DNA from: a virus
Strand: one strand, 5' to 3'
Virus record (IMG/VR): IMGVR_UViG_3300035190_000542
Coordinates: 1 to 36,431 of that record
Length of the DNA: 36,431 nucleotides
Shown: positions 29,595 to 36,431 of the stretch, piece after piece
Position numbering within the stretch: position 1 is the first letter of the stretch
Layout: each line of letters opens with the position of its first letter
The notes under the pieces: model-generated
The model's input: only the letters and a program-made list of their open reading frames with translations
Database searches by the model: none
Told to the model about the DNA's origin: nothing
Program-made: the position numbers and the translations under genes

Positions 29595-31823
29595 ATGGTC
29601 GACACGCCCCGCAAGACTTTTCCTGAACTTCAAGCCCTATCTGCCCCGCTGGTCGATAGCGACGTGGTGGCTGTTTACCGCTCGCCTGGTCCTGCCAAGC
29701 GCACAACGGCTTCCGTGCTTAAGACGTATGCCCAGACCGGCCTTGGCACGATGGCGACGCAGAACGCAAACGCTGTGGCTATTACGGGCGGGTCGATCAC
29801 CGGCATCACCGATTTGGCCGTGGCTGACGGTGGCACGGGAGCGTCAACGGCCCCGACTGCGCGGACCAACCTAGGCGTTCCTATTTATGGGACCATTGCA
29901 CTTGCCGAAGCGGCGACCATTGCCGCCGAAGTCAAGTCTATTCAAACGCATGGCCGGACCTCGGCGGGCGTTGGCGGCGGAAACTATGTCCGAACCTCGC
30001 TGGTCACGATTACGGCAGCAAGCGCGCCCGCTGTTGCCTATTTCCGTTCGACCGATCGCTTTATGCCGGACGGTTCAACCGACGCCACCAATGGCGGCTA
30101 TTGGCTGTTGACGGGTCCGGTTCTCAACGCAGAAGCCCTTAACATCGGTTCGGGCGGTGATGATGCGGCCCGGCTGGTCACGGCTATGACCTACGCTGCC
30201 GGAAAGAAGGTAGTCGTCAACACCGGAACGACCGTCACGCTCTCGACCAACGCCACGGTCACGGCCACGGCGGTTGATCTGGACTTCGCTCCCGGCTCGC
30301 TCCTGAACCCCACGGGGGGGCGATTGCTGTTCCAAGCGGCGCTTTCCAGCCTCCCAGCGCTGGGCGCAAACATTGCCGAGAATGATAACGTCATTACTTT
30401 TGCGACGGCTCACGGCCTTGCGGTGGGCGACGTGTTCGGCGTTTACAATCCGACCGATTATAGCTGGTCAAACTATCGGACCAACGACCGCGCCGGGGCC
30501 ATGTATCGGGTGGCGGCGGTTCCTTCCAGCACGACGGTTCGCATCTATGGTCTGGCTGACTACGCTGCGACATCGGCGGCTTTCACCTGTCATAAGATCA
30601 CCGGCACGAAATGCCACGTCAACGGCCTGAAAACCGGAGTGTCTGGCGTCAACATCCCCCTGTGGGTCGATGGTTATGCCAACGTAGAAATTGACGACTA
30701 CGACTTCCCGATAAGCACTCCAGCCGAAACCAATATAGAGGTTTTCCGCTGCTTTGGCGTCTTGCTCGGCAAGGGTCGGTCCGACACAAACACGGGGGAC
30801 AGCTACCCCATTGCCGTCAGCAACTGTTACAACGTCATTTCATTTGCCCCGATCAATCTGCAATCCACCCGACACTCGCTCGGGCTTGGCGGGCGCGACG
30901 GGACGCTGTGTATCCCGACAACAAACGTCCAGGTATTCGGCGGCGTTATGGTCAATGACCAGATCAACGACCAAGGGTCTGCGGATACACATAGCAACTG
31001 CCGTCGCGTCACGTTTAACGGCGTGTCGATGCTTTCCGCCAATATCTCGGGCGAAGACATCACGCTGAATAACTGTGTCATTTACGGGCGCAAAGCGGAC
31101 GGCAATGCCTCCTTCACCAACCAGCCTCGCGGCGGCTACATCACGTTCAATGACTGCCGGTTCGTCAGTTACACGACCGGGACAAACTTCGGTCTGATAC
31201 ATTTTTCGTTCACGAACGATATGCTGTCGCGCGCTCTGACGGTGAACATCAACAATCCGATTTGGGAGGTCCGGTCGAACGTGGCGCAAGCGCGGTTGAT
31301 CTGGCTCGCCTTCACTAACGGAACGCCTCCGACGAAGGCCATTGAAATTAATGTTCGCAATCCTCGCTATGAAGCGTCGGCGGCTGCTTATGCGTTGTTT
31401 GAAATCTCGTCGTCGGATAACCTGACGTCAATCTTGAGCGCCAACGTCTATGGCGAGCAGCAGGGAACGCCCCCGACATATACTTTCAACGGCGGGACGG
31501 TGGCGAACAGCGGGTGCATCCTTAGGTATCCGCAGCGCCCCGACAACTTCACAACTTACAGCGACGTAAGCCCAACCCTTAGCGGGGTGACGGGCGGGCT
31601 GAACCATGTGTTTACGGGGACGCTGACCGCTGACCGGACGGTGACGCTTCCGACCGACGTTTACACGCTGATGAAGAACACCCGATATGTGATTTACCGC
31701 ACGGCTGGTGGGGCGTTCAATCTGACTGTTTCGTCCGTCGCTTACGTTCTCGCACAGAACAAATGGGTCGAAGTTCAGTGGAACGGGTCCGCGTGGTCCG
31801 TCATCCGTGCGGGCGGAACGTAA
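29595..31823 (+). CDS. Tailspike / receptor-binding protein, 742 aa
   Basis: N-terminal head-binding block PRKTFPELQALSAPLVDSDV and DLAVADGGTGASTAPTARTN (about 75-95) is shared by many fibre and spike proteins. The main part, about 200-640, has the strand-turn pattern of a beta-helix (VNGLKTGVSGVNIPLWVDGY; GVSMLSANISGEDITLNNCV; INNPIWEVRSNVAQARLIWL). The C-terminal domain includes GTLTADRTVTLPTDVYTLMK. This architecture fits a trimeric spike that binds or cuts surface polysaccharide. No clear catalytic pair was located. Confidence 0.83.
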   Translation: MVDTPRKTFPELQALSAPLVDSDVVAVYRSPGPAKRTTASVLKTYAQTGLGTMATQNANAVAITGGSITGITDLAVADGGTGASTAPTARTNLGVPIYGTIALAEAATIAAEVKSIQTHGRTSAGVGGGNYVRTSLVTITAASAPAVAYFRSTDRFMPDGSTDATNGGYWLLTGPVLNAEALNIGSGGDDAARLVTAMTYAAGKKVVVNTGTTVTLSTNATVTATAVDLDFAPGSLLNPTGGRLLFQAALSSLPALGANIAENDNVITFATAHGLAVGDVFGVYNPTDYSWSNYRTNDRAGAMYRVAAVPSSTTVRIYGLADYAATSAAFTCHKITGTKCHVNGLKTGVSGVNIPLWVDGYANVEIDDYDFPISTPAETNIEVFRCFGVLLGKGRSDTNTGDSYPIAVSNCYNVISFAPINLQSTRHSLGLGGRDGTLCIPTTNVQVFGGVMVNDQINDQGSADTHSNCRRVTFNGVSMLSANISGEDITLNNCVIYGRKADGNASFTNQPRGGYITFNDCRFVSYTTGTNFGLIHFSFTNDMLSRALTVNINNPIWEVRSNVAQARLIWLAFTNGTPPTKAIEINVRNPRYEASAAAYALFEISSSDNLTSILSANVYGEQQGTPPTYTFNGGTVANSGCILRYPQRPDNFTTYSDVSPTLSGVTGGLNHVFTGTLTADRTVTLPTDVYTLMKNTRYVIYRTAGGAFNLTVSSVAYVLAQNKWVEVQWNGSAWSVIRAGGT

Positions 31824-31827
31824 GCTA

Positions 31828-32121
31828 ATGACCCTTGAACCTGGCCACCTCATCACGCTCGGCTTCGCGGTCGTCGCGGTCATCATCTGGCTGGTGCGGC
31901 TGGAAGGCCGCGTAAACGGCAAAGCGACAACCGATCAGGTCGCGGCTGTGTCAGCGCAGATCGGCACGACCGCCGCTGTCGTCGCTACGTTGCAAGCCAA
32001 GGACGCCTCGCATGACAATACGCGCGACGAGGTCATCCGGTTGCAAGAGCAGATTAAGCACCTGACGGACTTGATCGAGCGCCTGCTGCCGCTGCCAACC
32101 CACCGAAAGCCCGCGTCATGA
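31828..32121 (+). CDS. Membrane/coiled-coil lysis-cassette protein, 97 aa
   Basis: ATG 31828 is chosen over an upstream in-frame start inside the spike gene. One membrane segment (LITLGFAVVAVIIWLVRL, about 8-25), then a long coiled coil (TTDQVAAVSAQIGTTAAVVA; DEVIRLQEQIKHLTDLIERL). Stop overlaps the holin start. An i-spanin-like or holin-antagonist role is possible; a separate Rz pair exists downstream, so the function stays open. Confidence 0.78.
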   Translation: MTLEPGHLITLGFAVVAVIIWLVRLEGRVNGKATTDQVAAVSAQIGTTAAVVATLQAKDASHDNTRDEVIRLQEQIKHLTDLIERLLPLPTHRKPAS

Positions 32122-32363
32122 CCAACGCAGACGATCCACTGCCCGAGCCTTCGTTCCACTGGCGGCGCTGGGTGACGATTGGCTATGTGTCCGTCACCCT
32201 GATCCTTCTCGCCGTCATCGTTTGGAAGCTATCAGACGGCGGTCCGTTGCGGGACATCGCACTGGCCTTGATTGGCTCGCAGGCGTTCTTCGCGCTCCTC
32301 TACATGGGCGGCGCGTCGGCTGCTGATCTTGCCCGCATCATCGCAAGCTGGAAGAAGCCATGA
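32118..32363 (+). CDS. Holin-like protein, 81 aa, two membrane segments
   Basis: Two hydrophobic helices: WVTIGYVSVTLILLAVIVW (about 18-36) and IALALIGSQAFFALLYMGGA (about 47-66), separated by a short charged loop, with a basic C-terminus (ASWKKP). The size, topology and place just before the endolysin (ATGA overlap) fit a class II holin that makes the inner-membrane holes for lysis. Confidence 0.82.
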   Translation: MTNADDPLPEPSFHWRRWVTIGYVSVTLILLAVIVWKLSDGGPLRDIALALIGSQAFFALLYMGGASAADLARIIASWKKP

Positions 32364-32785
32364 CCTATGCGCTAGGCCCCCAATCCCGCGCCCGCTTGCA
32401 GGGCGTTCATCCCGATTTGGTTAAAGTGGTCGAGAGGGCCATTGAACTGACGGATCAGGACTTTATGGTTCTAGAGGGCGTTCGGACGCCAGCGCGCCAA
32501 AAAGAGCTTTACGCTCAAGGCCGCACCGCGCCTGGCCCAAAAGTGACATGGACCCTGAATAGCAACCATTTCATCAACCCTAAGACGGGTTTCGGACACG
32601 CCGTCGATCTTGTGCCCTTCCCGGTGGATTGGTCACACACCAAGCTCGACGTGGTTAGCAAGGCCATGTTTGCGGCGGCGTGGGAACTGGGCGTTCCGAT
32701 TCGGTGGGGAGCCGACTGGGATCGAGACGGAAAGCCGCGCGAGAAGGGCGAGACGGACAGCCCCCACTTTGAGCTTCACCGTTAA
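32360..32785 (+). CDS. Endolysin, M15-type peptidase, 141 aa
   Basis: Peptidase M15 (VanY/L-alanyl-D-glutamate peptidase type) cuts the peptide stems of peptidoglycan. QDFMVLEGVRTPARQKELYA (33-52) leads to the zinc site: SNH (68-70), FGHAVDLVPF (78-87) with Asp83, and DSPHFEL (133-139) with His136. Asp131-133 and Glu138 region completes the pocket. There is no signal peptide, so export through the holin is expected. Short for the class but complete. Confidence 0.92.
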   Translation: MTYALGPQSRARLQGVHPDLVKVVERAIELTDQDFMVLEGVRTPARQKELYAQGRTAPGPKVTWTLNSNHFINPKTGFGHAVDLVPFPVDWSHTKLDVVSKAMFAAAWELGVPIRWGADWDRDGKPREKGETDSPHFELHR

Positions 32786-33225
32786 TGCGCGTTTTCCGCA
32801 TCATTACCCCGACCGGCTGGCTTATTATTGCGGCGGTTGCGGTGGTGCTGTTTGGCTTGGCCGGGTTAGCTAGACCTAGCTTCCTCGGTTTCAAGTTCGA
32901 CCCGTTTGGAATCGACGCCAGAAAGTTAGACCAACTGACGGACCAAGTTTCCGTCATGGAACGCGAAGCTATTGGTAACGCAGAGGTCGCAGCGGCTACA
33001 CAAACATTTCACACGCGCGAGGTTGTAATCCGCGAACTTTCGCGTCAGGCTGAAATAGAAGCGAGGACAGCACCAGATGCTGAGACGCCCCTTACTCCTG
33101 ACCGCGTGGGCCGCTTACGGGCTGCTGATAACCGGTTGTGCAGCGCATACCCCGCAATCTGCCCCAATCCTGACGCTGCCGCAAGCGGCGCGGACGCCGT
33201 GCCAGTTGCCGATGATGCCCGATAA
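32785..33225 (+). CDS. Rz-like inner-membrane spanin, 146 aa
   Basis: N-terminal membrane anchor (GWLIIAAVAVVLFGLAGLA, about 11-29), then a periplasmic helix region (ARKLDQLTDQVSVMEREAIG; EVVIRELSRQAEIEARTAPD). The C-terminal part includes LCSAYPAICPN. The lipoprotein partner is encoded within its 3' part in the +1 frame, the classic Rz/Rz1 layout. TAATG overlap with the endolysin. Confidence 0.87.
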   Translation: MRVFRIITPTGWLIIAAVAVVLFGLAGLARPSFLGFKFDPFGIDARKLDQLTDQVSVMEREAIGNAEVAAATQTFHTREVVIRELSRQAEIEARTAPDAETPLTPDRVGRLRAADNRLCSAYPAICPNPDAAASGADAVPVADDAR

Positions 33226-33376
33226 CCCAACTATTTCTGACCTTGAGGTTACGCACGACGCTAGGGGCCTTATGCTGGCCGTGTGCGACGGTCGGAGAGA
33301 TTTAGCGGTCCAAGCCTTCGACGCACAGTCTCGCGCGTTGGCACCCCCTTCCCGCCCGTTCTGGCGCTTTTGGTGA
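33077..33376 (+). CDS. Rz1-like outer-membrane spanin lipoprotein, 99 aa
   Basis: Signal peptide MLRRPLLLTAWAAYGLLITG followed by the lipobox LITGC (Cys21), so it would be lipid-anchored in the outer membrane. The body is Pro-rich at first (HTPQSAPILTLPQAARTPCQ), as in Rz1, and continues to a globular end. It starts inside the Rz-like gene in another frame and extends 151 bases past it. Together they fuse the membranes at lysis. Confidence 0.9.
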   Translation: MLRRPLLLTAWAAYGLLITGCAAHTPQSAPILTLPQAARTPCQLPMMPDNPTISDLEVTHDARGLMLAVCDGRRDLAVQAFDAQSRALAPPSRPFWRFW

Positions 33377-33382
33377 CCTGAC

Positions 33383-34453
33383 ATGGCCCAGCCTTCCCTT
33401 TCCCGTGAAGTTGCGCTTGAGACAGTTGAGCGCGTTGAGGAAAAGTTAAGGGAAGGATTTCGACCTATCGGAATGGGTGGGGCGGGACCAGGTGCGGCAT
33501 CCGCTGCTGCTGATGCGTGGGGCATCTCACGCGGGACCATGAATGGCAGATTGGCGTCGGCCAAACTGCATTACGGGCTAGAAGCGGACGATACGCTTTA
33601 TCGGCCTCGCCAGTATCAGCATCGACAGCCGGGCGCCCCGGCTATGGTCTCGCAGGACCATATCAAAGAACCAATTCCAGACGGTGATCCGGTTCTGGTT
33701 TGCGTCATCGGTGATGCGCACGACAGCCCGCACCTCCCAAACAAAGAGCGGTTTTATTGGCTAGGCCGGTTTGCGGAGGAACATAACGTCGATTGGGTTG
33801 TGTCCGTTGGCGACTGGATGACGATGGATTGCTTTTCATCGTTCAATGACCGGGCGACGTTTGAAGGCTTTTCCAAGCCAACGTTTGAGCAGGAACTAGC
33901 CAGCTTTCACGCATCGCAGAAAGAGTTCCAGCGGGGGCTTGGGAAGCTAAAGCCGCGCAAACTGATCACGTTCGGCAACCACGAACATCGCGCATGGCGA
34001 TACGACAACTTTCATCCAGACGGCATTTCCCACGCGCACATGGTAGAGGAAGCCTTCCTGCAATGGGGCTGGCGAACGTCCATTTATGGCGAGTATCGGT
34101 TTATTGACGGGGTGGGTTTTACGCACATTCCGTTCAATGGACGCGGCAAGCCCCTAGCCCAAGGGCAACACGCTAATAAGGCGATGTGCGACACGATCCA
34201 CGGGGACGACCACAGGGCCACGCAGATCACGGAACACAAGTCCGGGCCATTCCGCACCCCTACCGTCTATTCAGCCGCCACAGCCCTGCCTAACGGCTTC
34301 ATTGAAGGCTTCGCCAACAAAGGCGGCGGAACCTGGCGCTCTGGCGTCTGTTTGGCAAAGATATGGGGCGGTCACGTCCGGTCATGGTGCTTTGAGGAAA
34401 TGAGCCTGCTAGAGCATAGATACGGCAAAAAGGCCGCGCCGGATGCGCCTTGA
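33383..34453 (+). CDS. Metallophosphoesterase with N-terminal HTH, 356 aa
   Basis: Calcineurin-like fold: CVIGDAHDSPH (107-117; Asp111, His113), VVSVGDWMTMD (139-149; Asp144), ITFGNHEHR (about 193-201; Asn-His pair) and later GVGFTHIPFNGRG supply the two-metal site ligands. Residues 36-60 (GAASAAADAWGISRGTMNGR) look like a helix-turn-helix, so it may bind DNA or recognise repeats. Such proteins are frequent in phages; the substrate (phosphomonoester, nucleotide or DNA end) is unknown. It is the penultimate rightward gene. Confidence 0.87.
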   Translation: MAQPSLSREVALETVERVEEKLREGFRPIGMGGAGPGAASAAADAWGISRGTMNGRLASAKLHYGLEADDTLYRPRQYQHRQPGAPAMVSQDHIKEPIPDGDPVLVCVIGDAHDSPHLPNKERFYWLGRFAEEHNVDWVVSVGDWMTMDCFSSFNDRATFEGFSKPTFEQELASFHASQKEFQRGLGKLKPRKLITFGNHEHRAWRYDNFHPDGISHAHMVEEAFLQWGWRTSIYGEYRFIDGVGFTHIPFNGRGKPLAQGQHANKAMCDTIHGDDHRATQITEHKSGPFRTPTVYSAATALPNGFIEGFANKGGGTWRSGVCLAKIWGGHVRSWCFEEMSLLEHRYGKKAAPDAP

Positions 34454-34622
34454 ACCGTTCTCTCTCCTGCTAGGCATCGCAGCCGCTCGCGCCCTTAATC
34501 GCAAGGCGTCGGCAAAGCGAGCAAGATGGGCCGCGCACATTGGCAGACCCTTCCCGCGTTCCGTTACGGACTTGCGCCCAGACCCCGGCACTCTTGACGA
34601 TGCCGACATTGAGTTAGGCTAG
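34443..34622 (+). CDS. Small basic protein, 59 aa, last rightward gene
   Basis: ATG 34443 overlaps the metallophosphoesterase by 11 bp. Arg/Ala-rich first half (LLLGIAAARALNRKASAKRA), then an acidic end (PDPGTLDDADIELG). Its stop lies only 6 bases from the stop of the first convergent minus-strand gene. No function recognised. Confidence 0.6.
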   Translation: MRLEPFSLLLGIAAARALNRKASAKRARWAAHIGRPFPRSVTDLRPDPGTLDDADIELG

Positions 34623-34628
34623 ACGGCT

Positions 34629-34712
34629 TTAACGCTTCCGATCTGCCCAAAGCCACAACTGACAGAACACAGCCGTAGCAATCCAAAACCCGGCGAGAAG
34701 CAAGTCGGTCAT
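34629..34712 (-). CDS. Tiny membrane peptide, 27 aa, last leftward gene
   Basis: ATG 34712 shares its A with the TGA of the gene upstream (TGATG). The peptide MTDLLLAGFWIATAVFCQLW ending WADRKR is one hydrophobic helix with a basic end, i.e. a probable single-span membrane peptide. Too short to name; coupling and composition support it. Confidence 0.5.
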   Translation of the reverse strand: MTDLLLAGFWIATAVFCQLWLWADRKR

Positions 34713-34906
34713 CACAGTCCAATCTTTTTCAGTTCGTCTGCGATTGAAGGGGGTTCTGGCCATGTTTTGTGCCAGTCAGCGGCTTTGAGTGCAGCGGCAC
34801 GGCTCCGATAGTTCTGTCCGCTGCTATGCCAAATGCCGTTTTGCGTGAGCGTGAAAGACCAGCGGTCGCCTACTTGCCCCAGCTCGGTGTGCCATGTGTC
34901 AGGCAT
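34712..34906 (-). CDS. Hypothetical protein, 64 aa
   Basis: ATG 34906 (MPDTWHTELGQVGDRWSFTL) overlaps the upstream stop by 8 bp; a TTG at 34954 is also in frame but lies in the zinc-rich gene. Trp/Thr/Ser-rich with a helical end (AAALKAADWHKTW). Function unknown; resembles small Ea-type phage proteins only by location. Confidence 0.7.
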   Translation of the reverse strand: MPDTWHTELGQVGDRWSFTLTQNGIWHSSGQNYRSRAAALKAADWHKTWPEPPSIADELKKIGL

Positions 34907-35459
34907 GGTCCACCCTTGTGCGGGCGTCGGTTTGAGTTTTGCCGGAAAGACCAAGCGTGGCTGCGTCTTCTCCTGTAAGGGCGGCTCGGGTGCGGTTGTA
35001 ATCCACGGTTATGGCCGCGATGGCGTTGGCGCAGTTGCGTTTGGTGTCGGCGCATTGCGGGCAGCGTTCGCCCCGCCCGGTCATCACACCGATCCGCGCG
35101 TCGGCTTCCTCCAAAGCCCCCCGCAGTCCCTCTATCTCAGCGGCTTGGCGTTCAAGGGTGTCGGCTGCTTTGGGGCCATCGGGGTTGCGATACCAGCTGG
35201 TCGTCACGCCATCGTGTCCGCTGCTTTCGACAGCCCGCAACGCCTTGCACTGACCGGCTATGTCAGGGGTGCTGGCCGGTTTGTTGGCTTTAACCTTCTC
35301 TGGGTTTGCTATCCACTCCTGATAAGAACTTTCGCAATCGGGACACGGCTTGCCGTCCACTTCCCCTGCGCCGCCGTTGCAGACGTTGTTCCCGCACGTC
35401 CCGCAAAGCGTGATGTGACATTTGCATAGATCGCAGTATAACCATTTATGAGTGACCAT
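34899..35459 (-). CDS. Cys-rich zinc-ribbon, Ea22-like protein, 186 aa
   Basis: AAGGAG precedes ATG 35459. The first 42 residues hold eight cysteines (C9, C12, C14, C19, C22, C27, C39, C42), a double zinc-ribbon. The middle includes TLERQAAEIEGLRGALEEAD, the Ea22-like coiled coil, and RCPQCADTKRNCANAIAAI adds a second Cys group. Such accessory proteins of leftward operons are of unknown function. Its stop is read into the next gene. Confidence 0.78.
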   Translation of the reverse strand: MVTHKWLYCDLCKCHITLCGTCGNNVCNGGAGEVDGKPCPDCESSYQEWIANPEKVKANKPASTPDIAGQCKALRAVESSGHDGVTTSWYRNPDGPKAADTLERQAAEIEGLRGALEEADARIGVMTGRGERCPQCADTKRNCANAIAAITVDYNRTRAALTGEDAATLGLSGKTQTDARTRVDHA

Positions 35460-35494
35460 GCTTATCTCCTTCTTCTATCTGGTGAAAATTGTCA

Positions 35495-35917
35495 TCACTC
35501 CTTCCCTGTATCGGTAGGGGGAAGGGCTGCCATGATGGCGTCGGCGGATTCATCGCGTCTCCACGAAGTCCGCCGCTGACCATGAAGCCACGCCTTGTCA
35601 AGCTCGTCCAAGACCCGCTCTCTCACCCCTACCGGAACGACAGGGGATGCGTCGTCTGACACAGCCGCATTGAGCCGCTTTTCAAAGTCGCCCCACGACG
35701 CGGGGTCGTCAGCGTCCAGCCACGCCATGACGACAGCCTTGATCTCGTCGGCTGTCTTTGGAACGACAGGGGGTGCGTAGAGGGGGGTTCCGACTGGAAC
35801 GGCGTTTGCTCGAAAGACCGCCATTGTGAAGCCCGAAGTCCCCGGCATGGCGCTTACGGTGCCCACCGCCTCCCCCTCTGGTGCAGGGGTGCGGGCCTCC
35901 ATATCGTCGGGGGTCAT
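35495..35917 (-). CDS. Hypothetical protein, Ea22-like segment, 140 aa
   Basis: ATG 35917 overlaps the stop of the transglycosylase gene (ATGA). FRANAVPVGTPLYAPPVVPK is a phrase common to Ea22/DUF551-type phage proteins. The rest is helical (VRERVLDELDKAWLHGQRRT; DESADAIMAALPP). No enzymatic motif. It lies between the modification gene and the zinc-ribbon gene. Confidence 0.72.
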   Translation of the reverse strand: MTPDDMEARTPAPEGEAVGTVSAMPGTSGFTMAVFRANAVPVGTPLYAPPVVPKTADEIKAVVMAWLDADDPASWGDFEKRLNAAVSDDASPVVPVGVRERVLDELDKAWLHGQRRTSWRRDESADAIMAALPPTDTGKE

Positions 35918-36431
35918 GCTGCTGCCTCAAAAAGATCAGGGTGAGCCTCACGCCCGCACCATGTCGGCGGGCACTGAGCGGAATCCCAACGGTCGGCCAT
36001 TGCGCGAGCCGTTCGGTGCGGAAGGTGGTGGTTCTGCGCTACGTCAGTCGAGTCCACGGACGCAAACGGCCACGGAAACTTGGTCAGCTGCATCCCGCGC
36101 AGCATATGGACGTTTGGGGTCCGGCGATGACGCTTTGCCAGCTCGTTCCAGACCGCATCCATTCGAGCGGTAAAGGCCGGGGACGGGATAGCGGAATACT
36201 CGCCGTTCGCCCCAAAGCAGATGCGCGGCCACTCGTCGGCAAGGCGCAACGCCCGGTCAATCGGTTCGTCCATGTGCCAGACCGGAGCGCCACGGTTGCC
36301 GTGCGGCCACTCGCGGATCAGGGCGTCTTGCTCCTGCGATCCGGCCTCGATCTCGTCGGGGATAACGGCCCAGGTCGTCGGGTAATCAAGCCACTTGTCG
36401 CACCATTCGTAATAGGCGGGCCAGTTGACGG
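35914..36431 (-). CDS. dpdA: TGT-like DNA deazaguanine transglycosylase (DpdA-like), C-terminal part, split by contig ends
   Basis: Continuation of the gene at 1-302; bases 36305-36431 repeat 1-127. The frame is open from 36431 down to the TGA at 35914 and lines up in phase with the GTG at 302, giving 230 aa in total when the duplicate is counted once. This part carries VIPDE, GANGEY, HMLRG, the SVDST nucleophile-type motif and the C-terminal CPPTWCGREAH. Any annotation of the linear contig would show a shorter protein beginning MDEPIDRALR at 36273 and miss the first aspartate motif. Confidence 0.8.
   Translation of the reverse strand, partial: VNWPAYYEWCDKWLDYPTTWAVIPDEIEAGSQEQDALIREWPHGNRGAPVWHMDEPIDRALRLADEWPRICFGANGEYSAIPSPAFTARMDAVWNELAKRHRRTPNVHMLRGMQLTKFPWPFASVDSTDVAQNHHLPHRTARAMADRWDSAQCPPTWCGREAHPDLFEAAA

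Noticed and set aside
1-36431. Integrase, attachment site or lysogeny module
   Set aside because: No tyrosine or serine recombinase motifs and no CI-type large repressor were seen; the single small HTH protein is not enough.
1-36431. CRISPR array, tRNA genes, insertion sequences
   Set aside because: No regularly spaced repeats, no cloverleaf with a typical T-arm, and no transposase motif were noticed on either strand by eye.

Overview
The window is a complete genome of a small tailed phage, assembled as a linear contig whose first 127 bases are repeated exactly at the end. One gene runs through that join, so the molecule is best read as a circle, or a circularly permuted genome, of 36,304 bp. 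The late genes (large portal of about 690 aa, scaffold, coat, two tail-adaptor/stabilisation type proteins, three internal-virion/ejection type proteins, collar fibre, tailspike, no tape measure, no sheath, no tail-tube genes) point to a short-tailed podovirus-like phage. A proteobacterial host, perhaps an alphaproteobacterium, is an inference from gene style (DUF1376 + ERF + NinB, overlapping Rz/Rz1 spanins, M15 endolysin). No integrase was found. No polymerase or helicase was found, so replication probably leans on the host.

Layout: two transcription arms diverge from a control region at about 5075-5428 and converge at about 34,625. The leftward arm starts with a small HTH regulator and carries RusA, two HNH nucleases, a stand-alone DnaA domain IV protein, a DUF1376 replication protein with its partner, several small proteins, and then a QueD-like gene followed by a tRNA-guanine-transglycosylase-like gene that crosses the contig ends (DpdA-like). 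It finishes with four small genes at 35917-34629. The rightward arm starts with a candidate structured RNA of about 240 nt, small early genes, ERF annealing protein, a small protein with an SSB-like tip, NinB, a cytosine-methyltransferase-like gene, terminase, portal, scaffold, coat, a terminator, a glycosyltransferase/DUF115 fusion plus an FkbM methyltransferase, tail and ejection proteins, fibres, a lysis cassette, and a metallophosphoesterase.

The most interesting points are: (1) the DpdA-like/QueD-like pair, which suggests 7-deazaguanine modification of phage DNA by a minimal gene set and is hidden because the contig was cut inside the transglycosylase gene; (2) the structured RNA at 5173-5412, closed by a perfect 14-bp helix that begins where a predicted promoter would start transcription; (3) glycan-type enzymes placed between capsid and tail genes; and (4) two enzyme homologues with altered catalytic positions (QueD-like and cytosine-methyltransferase-like). 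Alignments and folding were done by eye only; family names rest on recognised motifs.
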